Source of the DNA: Haloterrigena turkmenica DSM 5511
Lineage (GTDB): Archaea > Halobacteriota > Halobacteria > Halobacteriales > Natrialbaceae
Length of the DNA: 64,000 bases
Direction: 5' to 3'
Assembly: GCF_000025325.1 (NCBI RefSeq)
Contig: NC_013744.1
Span: forward strand, 434,001 to 498,000
This document shows, piece by piece, positions 43,587-51,955 of the stretch (positions are counted from its first letter, which is position 1; each line of letters opens with the position of its first letter). A program made the translations under genes and the position numbers. The notes beneath the pieces are model-generated. The model was not told where the DNA came from, ran no database searches, and saw only the letters and a list, made by a program, of their open reading frames with translations.

Positions 43587-45350
43587 TTAGGACCGTTTTT
43601 CCTGATAGAACCCCCGGAGTACGTGGAACGCCTGCTTCTTGCGGCCGTGTTGATCAACGAGACCCTTGCGATTGTAGCCGCGCTGGTGGTCGTTCTGCCG
43701 CATCGGAGCCCGGAAGTCGAAGAGGATCCACGGAGCCATCCCGGCGATCTGATCGTTTCCGTCGATCGCATCCGTTTGTCCGCGATAGATCGCGGCCTGG
43801 AACTCCTCGGTCCAGCGCTCGTCCTCGTCACCGTGGTGGCCCCACTTCGCACCTCCACCGGTCTCGGAGATCAGGACCGGCGTCCCATCGGGGTTCTCCT
43901 GGAACTGCTCCATGTCGTCGGCGTCGCCGTAGTACCAGCCGTAGTACTGGTTGATCCCGACCACGTCGAGGTGCTCTTGCAGCGGATCCTTGAGAACGAT
44001 TCCATCATCGGTTTCGTCGACGAAGCACGCGGCGGTGACGAGCCGGGTGTCGTCTAGTTCGCGGACGTAGTCGGCCATCTCCGGGAGCACTTCGTTTCGG
44101 GTATCGTCCTTGTGGTCGGTTTCGTTGGCGATCGACCAGAGGGCGACCGACGCCCGGTTCCAGTCGCGCTGGATCAGCTCTCGGAGCTGCTGACGGTACA
44201 GCTCCTGGATCTCCTCGTCACCGAAGTTGATGTGCCAGTAGGCCGGGATCTCTTCCCAGAGGATGAGCCCCTCCTCGTCGGCTTTCCGCGCCATCGCTTC
44301 GGTGTGCGGGTAGTGCGCGAGCCGGGCGTAGTTACAGCCGAGCTCCGTGATCCACTCGAACCGCTCTTCGACGTCCTCGAGGTTGAGCGCACGCCCCTTT
44401 CCGGCGGACTCCTCGTGCAGCGCGATCCCCCTGAGCCAGATCTCCTCGCCGTTGAGTAGCAGATCGCCGTCGACGACGTCGACTTCGCGAAGCCCGACCT
44501 CGTCCTCGATCGTATCGTCGTCGGCTGCGACTCGAACGGTGTACAGCTGCGGATCCGAGGGGCTCCACAGGGTGACGTCATCTCGAGAGAGCGTTGCTTC
44601 CCCGGTGAAAACCCCGTCATCGTCAGCGGTTAGCTCTATCGATACGTCCAGTTTGGGGAACGAGGCCGTCACTTCGGTATCGTCGACGGCGTTTTCGACC
44701 CACGCGTCGAGCTGGAGGTCGACGCTGTCTTCGGACAGCTCCGTCTCGAGCTTGTAGTTGCGAACGTATGTCTCCGGCACCGAGACGACCTCGACCGACC
44801 GGTTGATCCCGCCGAAGTTGAACCAGTCGGTGCTGGCGTTGGGGATCCCGTCGTCGTAGCGCTTGTTGTCGACTTTGACGATTAGCAGGTTCTCTCCGTC
44901 GACCAGCTCGTCGGTGACGTCGAAACTGAACGGCGTGAACCCCCCTTCGTGTTCGCCCAGTCGTTCGCCGTTGAGCCAGACTTCCGCTCTGTAATTGACT
45001 GCACCGAATTTGAGGTGTGAGCTATCGCCGGCCGTATCGGCGTCCCAGTCGAACGTCTTCGCGAACCAGACCCAGCCCTCGTAATGGCGGAACTCGGTGA
45101 TCTCTTCTCCCCAGCTCGCCGGGACATCGACGGAATAGCCGTCGTGGACGTTGAAATCGACCGGCATCCCCTCTTGCTCGGAGGCGCCGAGTTCGTAGAT
45201 CGATTTGGGTGAAAATCCGGCAGGGTTATCGTCGTCGTCGTCATCGACGAAATCTTCGAAGTAGCCGTCGTACATCTCATACTGGTCGGGGATCGCTTGC
45301 CACGTTCCGTCGAGCGAGACGGACTCCCGTGGGTACGATAACAAATGCAT
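43587..45350 (-). CDS. GH2 beta-glucuronidase/beta-galactosidase
   Basis: Protein of 587 aa from the ATG at 45350; the longer frame to 45482 is non-halophilic and rejected, and a TTTTTTATTG box near 45377 fits this start. Layout: N-terminal sugar-binding domain (residues 1-190), Ig-like domain (about 190-290) and catalytic TIM barrel. Acid/base Glu410 is in WSIANETD and nucleophile Glu496 in LISETGGG. No signal peptide is seen, so it should act in the cytoplasm on imported glucuronides. The uronate context favours beta-glucuronidase over beta-galactosidase. Confidence 0.82.
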   Translation of the reverse strand: MHLLSYPRESVSLDGTWQAIPDQYEMYDGYFEDFVDDDDDDNPAGFSPKSIYELGASEQEGMPVDFNVHDGYSVDVPASWGEEITEFRHYEGWVWFAKTFDWDADTAGDSSHLKFGAVNYRAEVWLNGERLGEHEGGFTPFSFDVTDELVDGENLLIVKVDNKRYDDGIPNASTDWFNFGGINRSVEVVSVPETYVRNYKLETELSEDSVDLQLDAWVENAVDDTEVTASFPKLDVSIELTADDDGVFTGEATLSRDDVTLWSPSDPQLYTVRVAADDDTIEDEVGLREVDVVDGDLLLNGEEIWLRGIALHEESAGKGRALNLEDVEERFEWITELGCNYARLAHYPHTEAMARKADEEGLILWEEIPAYWHINFGDEEIQELYRQQLRELIQRDWNRASVALWSIANETDHKDDTRNEVLPEMADYVRELDDTRLVTAACFVDETDDGIVLKDPLQEHLDVVGINQYYGWYYGDADDMEQFQENPDGTPVLISETGGGAKWGHHGDEDERWTEEFQAAIYRGQTDAIDGNDQIAGMAPWILFDFRAPMRQNDHQRGYNRKGLVDQHGRKKQAFHVLRGFYQEKRS

Positions 45351-46472
45351 CAACCGATTATCCGCAACAACACAATAAAAAAGTACCGGTACAAACGATT
45401 CTATGGTTCCAGTTTTAGAGGGGCTGGCTCCGTCGGTATCACTTGTAGTCTGCCTTTTATGTTTCTCGCGAGTACTTGACATGGTATGCGATAGAACGAT
45501 GGATATTCGGAGCGCTTCCGTACCAAGCTGATCGCTCGGATCGGCCGATCAAACCGGCCGTTCAGCGGATCTTCGAAACGTAGACCGGAACACTGGGTGT
45601 GAACGTGTGGAACTGTTCCGGAAGCGCTGAGTCGGTGTTCGAACAGACCGAACCGGGCTCCGGTGAGTGATCGATCTCCGGATCAGTACTGCCAGTTCAG
45701 CACGATCGTGGCTACAAGCCGTCGCCACACGTCACACTGCTACGCTCTCGAGTTGCCATCCCTTGCGAGGGGGTTGTCCCTCGAGGGCCTTATGGAGCGT
45801 TCGAACACATCCCACGAGCGGTTTGACGCGTCAGGATCCGACCGACGAAACGACCGATTCGACAGGTCCGAACGATTTTGGTGGGCGACGCCAGAGTTGA
45901 AGTACTGCGATTGCCGAACTGACAATCAGATCATTTACACCAGTACTCTTGTAATAGTATAGATGCGCATCTGGAACGAGATCGCTATCGGGCCGGTAGA
46001 GGGACGGTAGCTATTCTAGGGACGTGTGACAGACCGACGACTAGTTGATTCTACAGCCTGGAACGGTCAAGTTGGATTCGAGGTTCGATCTGGAAGTGCG
46101 CTATCCTCCCTCTCAGAGGCCTGTACTGAAACATTCGATAGGAGAGAACGGCAGTCACGTAGTCGCCCCACCGAAGAGATTCTGAGCGAACGCCGATGAT
46201 CGTTCGGACGATCGCCTTGAATAGCCACGTTACTGGAGTACCGCTGGTCAACGGGAGCATCGAGTGAATCCCGTCACGTGCCTGCGGCCGTCCCGAAGAC
46301 GGATCGGTTCTCGAGATCGTACAAGGAACACGCACAGAACCTCCACGACTCCGATTCGATGGTGGTAAACGATGGATATCGAGCAATCGAACGAGGACTC
46401 GGCAGTCCGACTCGAGTCGAGAGAGCGAGTATCAAAACCTTTCTAACGGAGTAGGATAAGTTCCACGTGCGA
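45351..46472. other. 1.1-kb gene-free region between glucuronidase and KGSA-type dehydrogenase
   Basis: No supported gene. It contains an 8-bp dyad CCGGAACA (45585-45592)/TGTTCCGG (45614-45621) and palindrome copy 5. The two flanking genes diverge, so promoter and operator elements are expected here. Confidence 0.45.
45934..45954. promoter_or_regulatory. TTTACA-N10-TGTAA palindrome, copy 5
   Basis: TTTACA, CCAGTACTCT, TGTAA. It lies between the divergent glucuronidase and aldehyde dehydrogenase genes. Confidence 0.5.
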
Positions 46473-47924
46473 ATGGCAAGCAGCTACGAGAACTTCGTAA
46501 ACGGACAGTGGGTCGAATCTGAGACGAATGCAACCTTCGAGGTTAGAAATCCGGCACGGACCGACGAATTGGTCGGCGAATACCAGGACTCGAGTCTGGC
46601 AGACGTCGAGGCCGCCGTCGAGGCGGCCGCCGACGCACAGGACGACTGGGCCGGCACGCCGGGCCCGGAACGGGGCGACCTCCTCAAGCGAGCGGGAACG
46701 CTTCTCGAGCAGCGCAAAGACGAGACGACCGAGGCGCTCGTCCGTGAAGAGGGGAAAACGCGCGCCGAGGCAGCCGGCGAGGTTCAGCGTGCAATCGACA
46801 TTTTCGCGTACTACGGACAGAAGACACGCGATCTCGGGGGGACCGTCAAATCTGCAAGCGGCCGCAACACGGAACTCACGACCAGACAGGAGCCGCTCGG
46901 AACGGTCGCATTAGTGACCCCGTGGAACTACCCGATCGCGATTCCGGCATGGAAGCTCGCGCCGGCGCTGGCCGCCGGAAACACGGCGGTCGTCAAGCCC
47001 GCTTCGGAGGCCCCTGGCATGGCACGGGTTCTGTTCGAGTGTCTCGAGGAGGCAGGGCTCCCCGACGGCGTGGCGAATTTGGTCACGGGATCGGGGAGCG
47101 ACGTCGGCAGGCCGCTCGTCGAACACCAGGCGATCGACGGCGTCTCGTTCACGGGGAGTACGGCCGTCGGGACGCAGGTCGCACAGACGGTGACCGACGA
47201 CCTCAAACGCGTCCAGTGTGAGATGGGCGGGAAGAACCCGACGGTCGTGATGCCGAGCGCCGACGTCAACGAGGCGGTGGAGATCGTCGGCCAGGGTGCG
47301 TTCGGAACGACAGGCCAGTCCTGTACGGCCGCCTCTCGAGCGATCGTCCACGACCAGATTTACGACGAGTTCGTCGACACAATGGTCGAGTACGCCGAAT
47401 CTGTGGACATCGGTCCCGGACTCGACGACCCTGATATGGGGCCCCATGTTTCCGAGTCGGAACTCCAGTCGACGCTCGAGTACGTCGAGATCGGCCGAGA
47501 CGAGGGCGCGACACTCGAAACCGGCGGGGAACGCCTCACGGACGGGGAGTACGCGGATGGCTACTACGTGGAACCCGCCGTCTTCTCGGACGTCGACAAC
47601 GAGATGCGGATCGCACAGGAGGAGATCTTCGGACCGGTACTGGCGGTCATTCGCGCCGACGACTTCGAGGACGCGCTGTCGCTTGCGAACGACGTCGACT
47701 ACGGGCTTTCGGCGAGCATCGTGACGCAGGATACGACCGAAGCCAACGAGTTCCTCGATCGCATCGAAGCGGGCGTCGCCAAAGTCAACGAAAAGACGAC
47801 CGGGCTGGAATTACACGTCCCCTTCGGCGGCTACAAGAATTCCTCCACGAACACGTACCGAGAACAAGGCGACGCCGGATTGGACTTCTTCACGACGACG
47901 AAGACGATCTACCGTAACTACTAA
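46473..47924 (+). CDS. Aldehyde dehydrogenase, 2-ketoglutarate-semialdehyde dehydrogenase-like (XacF type)
   Basis: Protein of 483 aa from the ATG at 46473; a GTG at 46467 is possible. Catalytic Cys284 (GTTGQSCTAASR), base Glu250 (QCEMGGKNP), cofactor loop FTGSTAVGTQVA and the C-terminal ending GLELHVPFGGYKNSSTNTYREQG, which is typical of 2,5-dioxopentanoate dehydrogenases. It would oxidise 2-ketoglutarate semialdehyde to 2-oxoglutarate, directly following the KdgD-like dehydratase encoded next. Confidence 0.85.
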   Translation: MASSYENFVNGQWVESETNATFEVRNPARTDELVGEYQDSSLADVEAAVEAAADAQDDWAGTPGPERGDLLKRAGTLLEQRKDETTEALVREEGKTRAEAAGEVQRAIDIFAYYGQKTRDLGGTVKSASGRNTELTTRQEPLGTVALVTPWNYPIAIPAWKLAPALAAGNTAVVKPASEAPGMARVLFECLEEAGLPDGVANLVTGSGSDVGRPLVEHQAIDGVSFTGSTAVGTQVAQTVTDDLKRVQCEMGGKNPTVVMPSADVNEAVEIVGQGAFGTTGQSCTAASRAIVHDQIYDEFVDTMVEYAESVDIGPGLDDPDMGPHVSESELQSTLEYVEIGRDEGATLETGGERLTDGEYADGYYVEPAVFSDVDNEMRIAQEEIFGPVLAVIRADDFEDALSLANDVDYGLSASIVTQDTTEANEFLDRIEAGVAKVNEKTTGLELHVPFGGYKNSSTNTYREQGDAGLDFFTTTKTIYRNY

Positions 47925-48052
47925 GCTAGACTAACATTCGCGCTTGACACGGCTGAGTTGAACGCCTCGGACGCCTGCTGTAGCCGCTGAAGCAGGAGGC
48001 ACGGTCTCGAGAGATCTGTCCCTGCCGCTCGGAAACGAGCGGACCACAACGA

Positions 48053-48072
48053 CAATATTTTATAATAATAAG
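48053..48072 (+). promoter_or_regulatory. TATA-like box of KdgD-like gene
   Basis: AATATTTTATAATAATAAGC ends about 17 nt before the ATG at 48089; the ATTTTATAA core is about 27 nt away, consistent with a leaderless start. Confidence 0.45.
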
Positions 48073-48088
48073 CGTTACCGACTACTCG

Positions 48089-49048
48089 ATGTCATTAGCG
48101 ACTGCAGAAGTCAAGGAGCGGCTACGAGGAGTCGCCGTCGGTATCCTCACGCCGTTCGATCAGGACGGCGAAATAGAGCACTGGAAGATCGAAGAGAACG
48201 CACAGTCACTCTACGACGAGGGTATCAGAACGTTCCTCGCAGCTGCGAACATCAGCGAATACCACTCGTTGGCCGATCAAGAACGGATCGACGTCACCGA
48301 GGCGGCCGTAACCTCGCTTCCGTCGGACGCGTGTGTCCTCGCCGGCGTCGGCGGGAGCACGAACCAGGCACAGGACTTGATTCGGGCGTACGATCAAATC
48401 GGCGTCGACGCGATGATGGTGATGCCGCCCGACCACACGTATCTCCACGAGCAGGGATTACTGGAGTACTACCGGTCGCTGGCTGACGCAACGGAAACCC
48501 CGCTCGTCCCGTACGTTCGCGGCTTCGATCCGTCCGTCGAGTACCTCGCGCAACTGACGAAACTGGACGGCGTCGTCGGGATCAAATACGCGCTGACGGA
48601 TTCGGTGAAACTCGGGGCCGGAATCAGCGCCGGTGCGGACGACGTCGTCTGGGTGAACGGCCTGGCAGAACCGTACGCAGTTTCGTACTGGGCCGAAGGC
48701 GTCGAGGGCTTCTCGGCGGGCGTCAGCAACTTCCGCCCGGAGATCGGTCTCGAACTGTACGATGCGCTGGCGAACGAAAACTGGAGCCGCGCCCGCGAAC
48801 TGCGCGATGTCAGTCTCCCGTATCAGAGCTTCCGAGAGAAAACCGGACAGAACAACACGATCGCCGGTGGTGTAAGCGTCCCAGCCGTCAAGAAGGGGCT
48901 CGAACTTGCCGGCCTATACGGCGGTGATGTCCGGGAACCGATCCGCTCGCTGACGCCGCAAGAGGAGAAGCGCGCCGAAGAACTGTACGATCAACTGAAC
49001 GACAAACTCGAACAGCTACTCTCCAATGACACCGTTGAAAAAGCTTAA
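48089..49048 (+). CDS. DHDPS/NAL-family dehydratase or aldolase, KdgD-like
   Basis: Class I aldolase-fold protein of 319 aa. Schiff-base Lys166 is in GVVGIKYALTD and the conserved Tyr142 in LVPYVRGFDP. Family members in sugar-acid routes dehydrate and decarboxylate 5-keto-4-deoxyglucarate (KdgD), dehydrate 2-keto-3-deoxypentonates (XacE) or cleave KDG. The gene for a ketoglutarate-semialdehyde-type dehydrogenase lies directly upstream, which favours a KdgD/XacE-type dehydratase over an aldolase. Confidence 0.8.
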   Translation: MSLATAEVKERLRGVAVGILTPFDQDGEIEHWKIEENAQSLYDEGIRTFLAAANISEYHSLADQERIDVTEAAVTSLPSDACVLAGVGGSTNQAQDLIRAYDQIGVDAMMVMPPDHTYLHEQGLLEYYRSLADATETPLVPYVRGFDPSVEYLAQLTKLDGVVGIKYALTDSVKLGAGISAGADDVVWVNGLAEPYAVSYWAEGVEGFSAGVSNFRPEIGLELYDALANENWSRARELRDVSLPYQSFREKTGQNNTIAGGVSVPAVKKGLELAGLYGGDVREPIRSLTPQEEKRAEELYDQLNDKLEQLLSNDTVEKA

Positions 49049-49075
49049 ATACGAGAAAGTAAGAGGCTACTCCAG

Positions 49076-50158
49076 ATGAGTCAACGTAAGACGCTCGAGA
49101 CTGACGAAGAGCAACTCCCACTCCGGACCGGATTGCGAACGAGAACGCTCTCCGACGAGCGGCTCCAGTTCTGTCGACAGATCGGCGTATCCGACATCTT
49201 CTTGGATCACCGGGATCCGCGGGGAGACGTCTTTGCCGACGAGGGAAGTCACGACGACGAAACGATCACGATCGACGAAGGCGTCGTCCCCTCGGTTTCC
49301 GAACTGGTGCAAGCTCGTCGACGCGCCGAGGACGCCGGACTCCGTCTCATGGGGGTTCAGTCACTGAGCTACAACGTCTACGGGAAGATCATGCTCGGGA
49401 AAGAGGGCAAGGAGACTCAGCTCGAGACGATCAAGGAGCTGATCCGTAACATCGGGCAGGCGAACATTCCGATCCTGGGCTACCAGTGGAATCCCCGCGG
49501 CGTCGTCCCGATGCGGACCTCCCAGTCGGCCCGAGTCCGCGGTGGCGCTCGCGGCCGCGAGTTCGACATCGACGATATCGACCAGCCGTACGAACGCGCC
49601 CCCGGTGTGGAGCGAGAATACACCGAGGAGGAGCTCTGGGACAACTACGAGCAGTTCCTCGAGGAGGTGCTCCCGGTCGCCGAAGAAGCCGGCGTGCAGT
49701 TGGCTCTTCACCCGGCGGATCCGCCGACGGTCGAACAACTCGGCGGCATTCCCCGCCTGTTCCGCAACAGGGAAGCGTTCGAACGGGCGATGGAACTCGT
49801 TCCGAGCGACAACCACGGCCTCAAACTGTGTCTCGGTTGCTTTTCGGAAATGCCCGAGACGGACGTCACGGACGTGATCGAACACTTCGGTCGAAACGAC
49901 GACATCGTCTTCGTCCACTTCCGCGACGTGCTCGGCACGTGGCCGCGGTTCACCGAGACCTTCCTCGACGATGAGGAGAGCAATTACAATGCGTTAACCG
50001 CGATCAAGGCGCTTCGCGACGTCGGTTTCGACGGTGTGATGGTTCCAGACCACGTTCCCGAGATCGTCGGCGATACCGAATGGGGGCACCGATCGCGAGC
50101 ACAGGCCGTGGCGTACCTCAACGGTTTGCTCTCCTGTTCGGACGCCGACTCGACGTAG
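49076..50158 (+). CDS. Mannonate dehydratase (UxuA-like), copy 2
   Basis: TIM-barrel protein of 360 aa, divergent from copy 1 but sharing VQLALHPADPPTVEQLGGIPRLFRN, GLKLCLGCFSEMPETD, IVFVHFRDVLGTWPRFTETFLDDEESNYNALTAI and VPDHVPEIVGDTEWGHRSRAQAVAYLNGLL. It has a longer N-terminus and a Arg/Gly-rich insertion around 150. Its own TTAAATA box at 49044-49051 lies in the 27-bp gap after the KdgD-like gene. It may act on a different aldonate or aldarate. Confidence 0.82.
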   Translation: MSQRKTLETDEEQLPLRTGLRTRTLSDERLQFCRQIGVSDIFLDHRDPRGDVFADEGSHDDETITIDEGVVPSVSELVQARRRAEDAGLRLMGVQSLSYNVYGKIMLGKEGKETQLETIKELIRNIGQANIPILGYQWNPRGVVPMRTSQSARVRGGARGREFDIDDIDQPYERAPGVEREYTEEELWDNYEQFLEEVLPVAEEAGVQLALHPADPPTVEQLGGIPRLFRNREAFERAMELVPSDNHGLKLCLGCFSEMPETDVTDVIEHFGRNDDIVFVHFRDVLGTWPRFTETFLDDEESNYNALTAIKALRDVGFDGVMVPDHVPEIVGDTEWGHRSRAQAVAYLNGLLSCSDADST

Positions 50159-50338
50159 CGCGTTCCGATACTCGAACTCGTCGGTCACTCTGGTCACCGC
50201 TTCTCGCCGCTCGGCCCTCTGGTGATCGGATTCCCGACTTCGCTCCCTTGCACTAACAGCCTCTGTGGACGCTTCCGGCAAGTGACGGGTAATCATCGGA
50301 TCGGAAGTTTATTTTCGTTGTCGCAGCATCGGTCCAGT

Positions 50339-51190
50339 ATGAACGTGCTTGTTACCGGTGCGTACGGCCGGTGTGGTACCGCAATAATCGATCACTTGGA
50401 CGAGGACTACAACATCACTTACCTGAACCGGTCGGATCGTCCGGCCGATCATCCGTACGGCGACTACGACACCTACGTCGCCGACGTGAGCGACTACGAT
50501 TCGATCCGTCCCGCGTTCGATGGACAAGACGCGGTCATCCACCTCGCCGCGTATCCGTACGTTGACGGAAACTGGACCGACGTGTTCGAGCCGAATATAC
50601 TCGGCGTGTACAACGCTCTCGAGGCGGCGCGCGACGCTGGCGTTGAGACGTTCGTATTCGGTTCGACGAACCACGTGATGGGCCAGTACGAGGCAAAGCA
50701 CGCGCCTGAAATCTACCAGCCGGAGCACGGAATCACGATCTCTCCCACTGACCCGGTTCGACCCGATTCCTACTACGGTACGACCAAGGCCTTCGGTGAA
50801 ACCCTCGGCCGCCAGTACGTGGAAACTGAGGAGTTCGAGTATCCGAGCCGATTCTACGCGCTTCGTATCTGTACCGTCAATTCCAAGCAGTACGATCATC
50901 CGTACGGCGATGCGGAGTTCGGCGTTCACAACGGCGATTGGGAGCGCGGGAGCGAGGCGTACGAGCGAGCCGTCGGCCGGATGAAAGCGATGTGGCAGTC
51001 CCGTCGTGACTTCGCGCATCAAGTGAAGTGCTGTCTTCTGGATAACTCCGTCGAGTTCGGCGTCTTCTACGGTGTCAGCGATAACGACCGGCGGTGGTTT
51101 TCGATCCGTAATGCTCGCGAACGGATCGGCTACGACCCGGTGGACAACGCGGAAGAGTGGGACGAACCGCCGGAACTGAAACCAGCGTGA
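50339..51190 (+). CDS. NAD-dependent uronate/aldose dehydrogenase (extended SDR)
   Basis: Protein of 283 aa from the ATG at 50339, about 28 nt after TTTATTTT. Rossmann motif VTGAYGRCG, Ser109 in FGSTNH and catalytic Tyr146/Lys150 in DSYYGTTKAFGE. It is close in layout to bacterial uronate dehydrogenases that turn glucuronate into glucarolactone; an L-arabinose/xylose-type dehydrogenase is the alternative. A lactonase fragment follows immediately. A decayed copy of this gene precedes the intact lactonase at the other end of the island. Confidence 0.85.
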   Translation: MNVLVTGAYGRCGTAIIDHLDEDYNITYLNRSDRPADHPYGDYDTYVADVSDYDSIRPAFDGQDAVIHLAAYPYVDGNWTDVFEPNILGVYNALEAARDAGVETFVFGSTNHVMGQYEAKHAPEIYQPEHGITISPTDPVRPDSYYGTTKAFGETLGRQYVETEEFEYPSRFYALRICTVNSKQYDHPYGDAEFGVHNGDWERGSEAYERAVGRMKAMWQSRRDFAHQVKCCLLDNSVEFGVFYGVSDNDRRWFSIRNARERIGYDPVDNAEEWDEPPELKPA

Positions 51191-51530
51191 CCGCACCTGG
51201 TATCCACCTGTCCGTGATCGACGAACTCGACTCGACGGTGACTCAGTTCGATAGACGCTCGGATGGCACTCTCGTCGCCCGAGCGACGATTTCGACGCTC
51301 CTCAATGAGTTCCACGGACAGAACAAGACGGCCGAAATCACCGTTCATCCGTCGGGGCGATACGTCTTCGGTTCGAACCGCGGTCAGGACCGATCGTGAC
51401 GTTCGCCGTCGACGACGGGGGCCTCGAGCGCGTCGCGACGTCCTCGAGCGGCGGAGAGTGGCCGTGGCACTTCACAGTCGACCCGACCGGTGACTTCCTT
51501 TTCGCGGCGAACCGCCGGACGGCCGTGGTC
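51191..51530 (+). pseudogene. Truncated, frameshifted copy of the lactonase gene
   Basis: Begins right after the dehydrogenase stop and matches the intact lactonase (36880-37926) from about residue 215. Frame one gives VIDELDSTVTQFDRRSDGTL and VHPSGRYVFGSNRGQD. A one-base deletion near 51390 (GGACCG for GGACGCG) shifts to a second frame giving GLERVATSSSGGEWPWHFTV and FLFAANR. The N-terminal 60% and the extreme C-terminus are missing. A 61-base block (51421-51481) is identical to the intact gene. Confidence 0.9.
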
Positions 51531-51540
51531 TGCACGGCGC

Positions 51541-51878
51541 GGCGTCTGTGAGACTCCAGCCGTCGTCGCCTTACTCGAGAGTCCGTCGGCAGCATCGTCT
51601 TTGACCAGTCACTGCGTCTCGTGAGTCTTCCTGCCCCGTCGTCGCCGAAGGCGGTGATTCTGATCACGACCGTTCGTCATCCGCTGATACGGCCTGATCG
51701 CGATTTACCGGTGCAACCGCGACCCGTCTGCGGTCGCGCTGAAAATGACTTTCGACGGTTCGTCCGATGACGGTCGGATCGGGCAGGCCGAAACGATCGT
51801 CTCATGTTACTGTGCACGTAGCCTGCGCCCATCACGCATGGAAAAATATTTATAATGGTCGTATCATTGTTTATTCGC
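51541..51878. other. Intergenic region upstream of MFS gene
   Basis: About 340 bp of non-coding sequence, ending in a strong TATA-like box AATATTTATAAT at 51845-51856. Confidence 0.4.
51845..51856 (+). promoter_or_regulatory. TATA-like box of leader ORF/MFS transcript
   Basis: AATATTTATAAT places the expected transcription start about 25 nt on, at the ATG of the 24-codon leader ORF (51879) rather than at the MFS start. Confidence 0.45.
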
Positions 51879-51953
51879 ATGCCACAGGCTACCTTACGGA
51901 CTAGACTGACGAACGAACGTGGTCCAGAGAACGGCACAGACGCCGGTGAGTGA
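51879..51953 (+). CDS. 24-codon leader ORF upstream of MFS transporter
   Basis: ATG at 51879 to TGA at 51951-51953, in a different frame from the transporter that starts two bases later at 51956. The peptide is MPQATLRTRLTNERGPENGT then DAGE. The promoter position predicts a leaderless transcript beginning at this ATG, so ribosomes would meet it first and the transporter would depend on re-initiation or the internal GGTGAG. It could be a translational attenuator, or simply untranslated leader. Confidence 0.3.
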   Translation: MPQATLRTRLTNERGPENGTDAGE

Positions 51954-51955
51954 GT

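Noticed and set aside
45585-45621. CCGGAACA/TGTTCCGG dyad upstream of the glucuronidase
   Set aside because: Loop of 21 bases and no second copy seen; not strong enough to call an operator.
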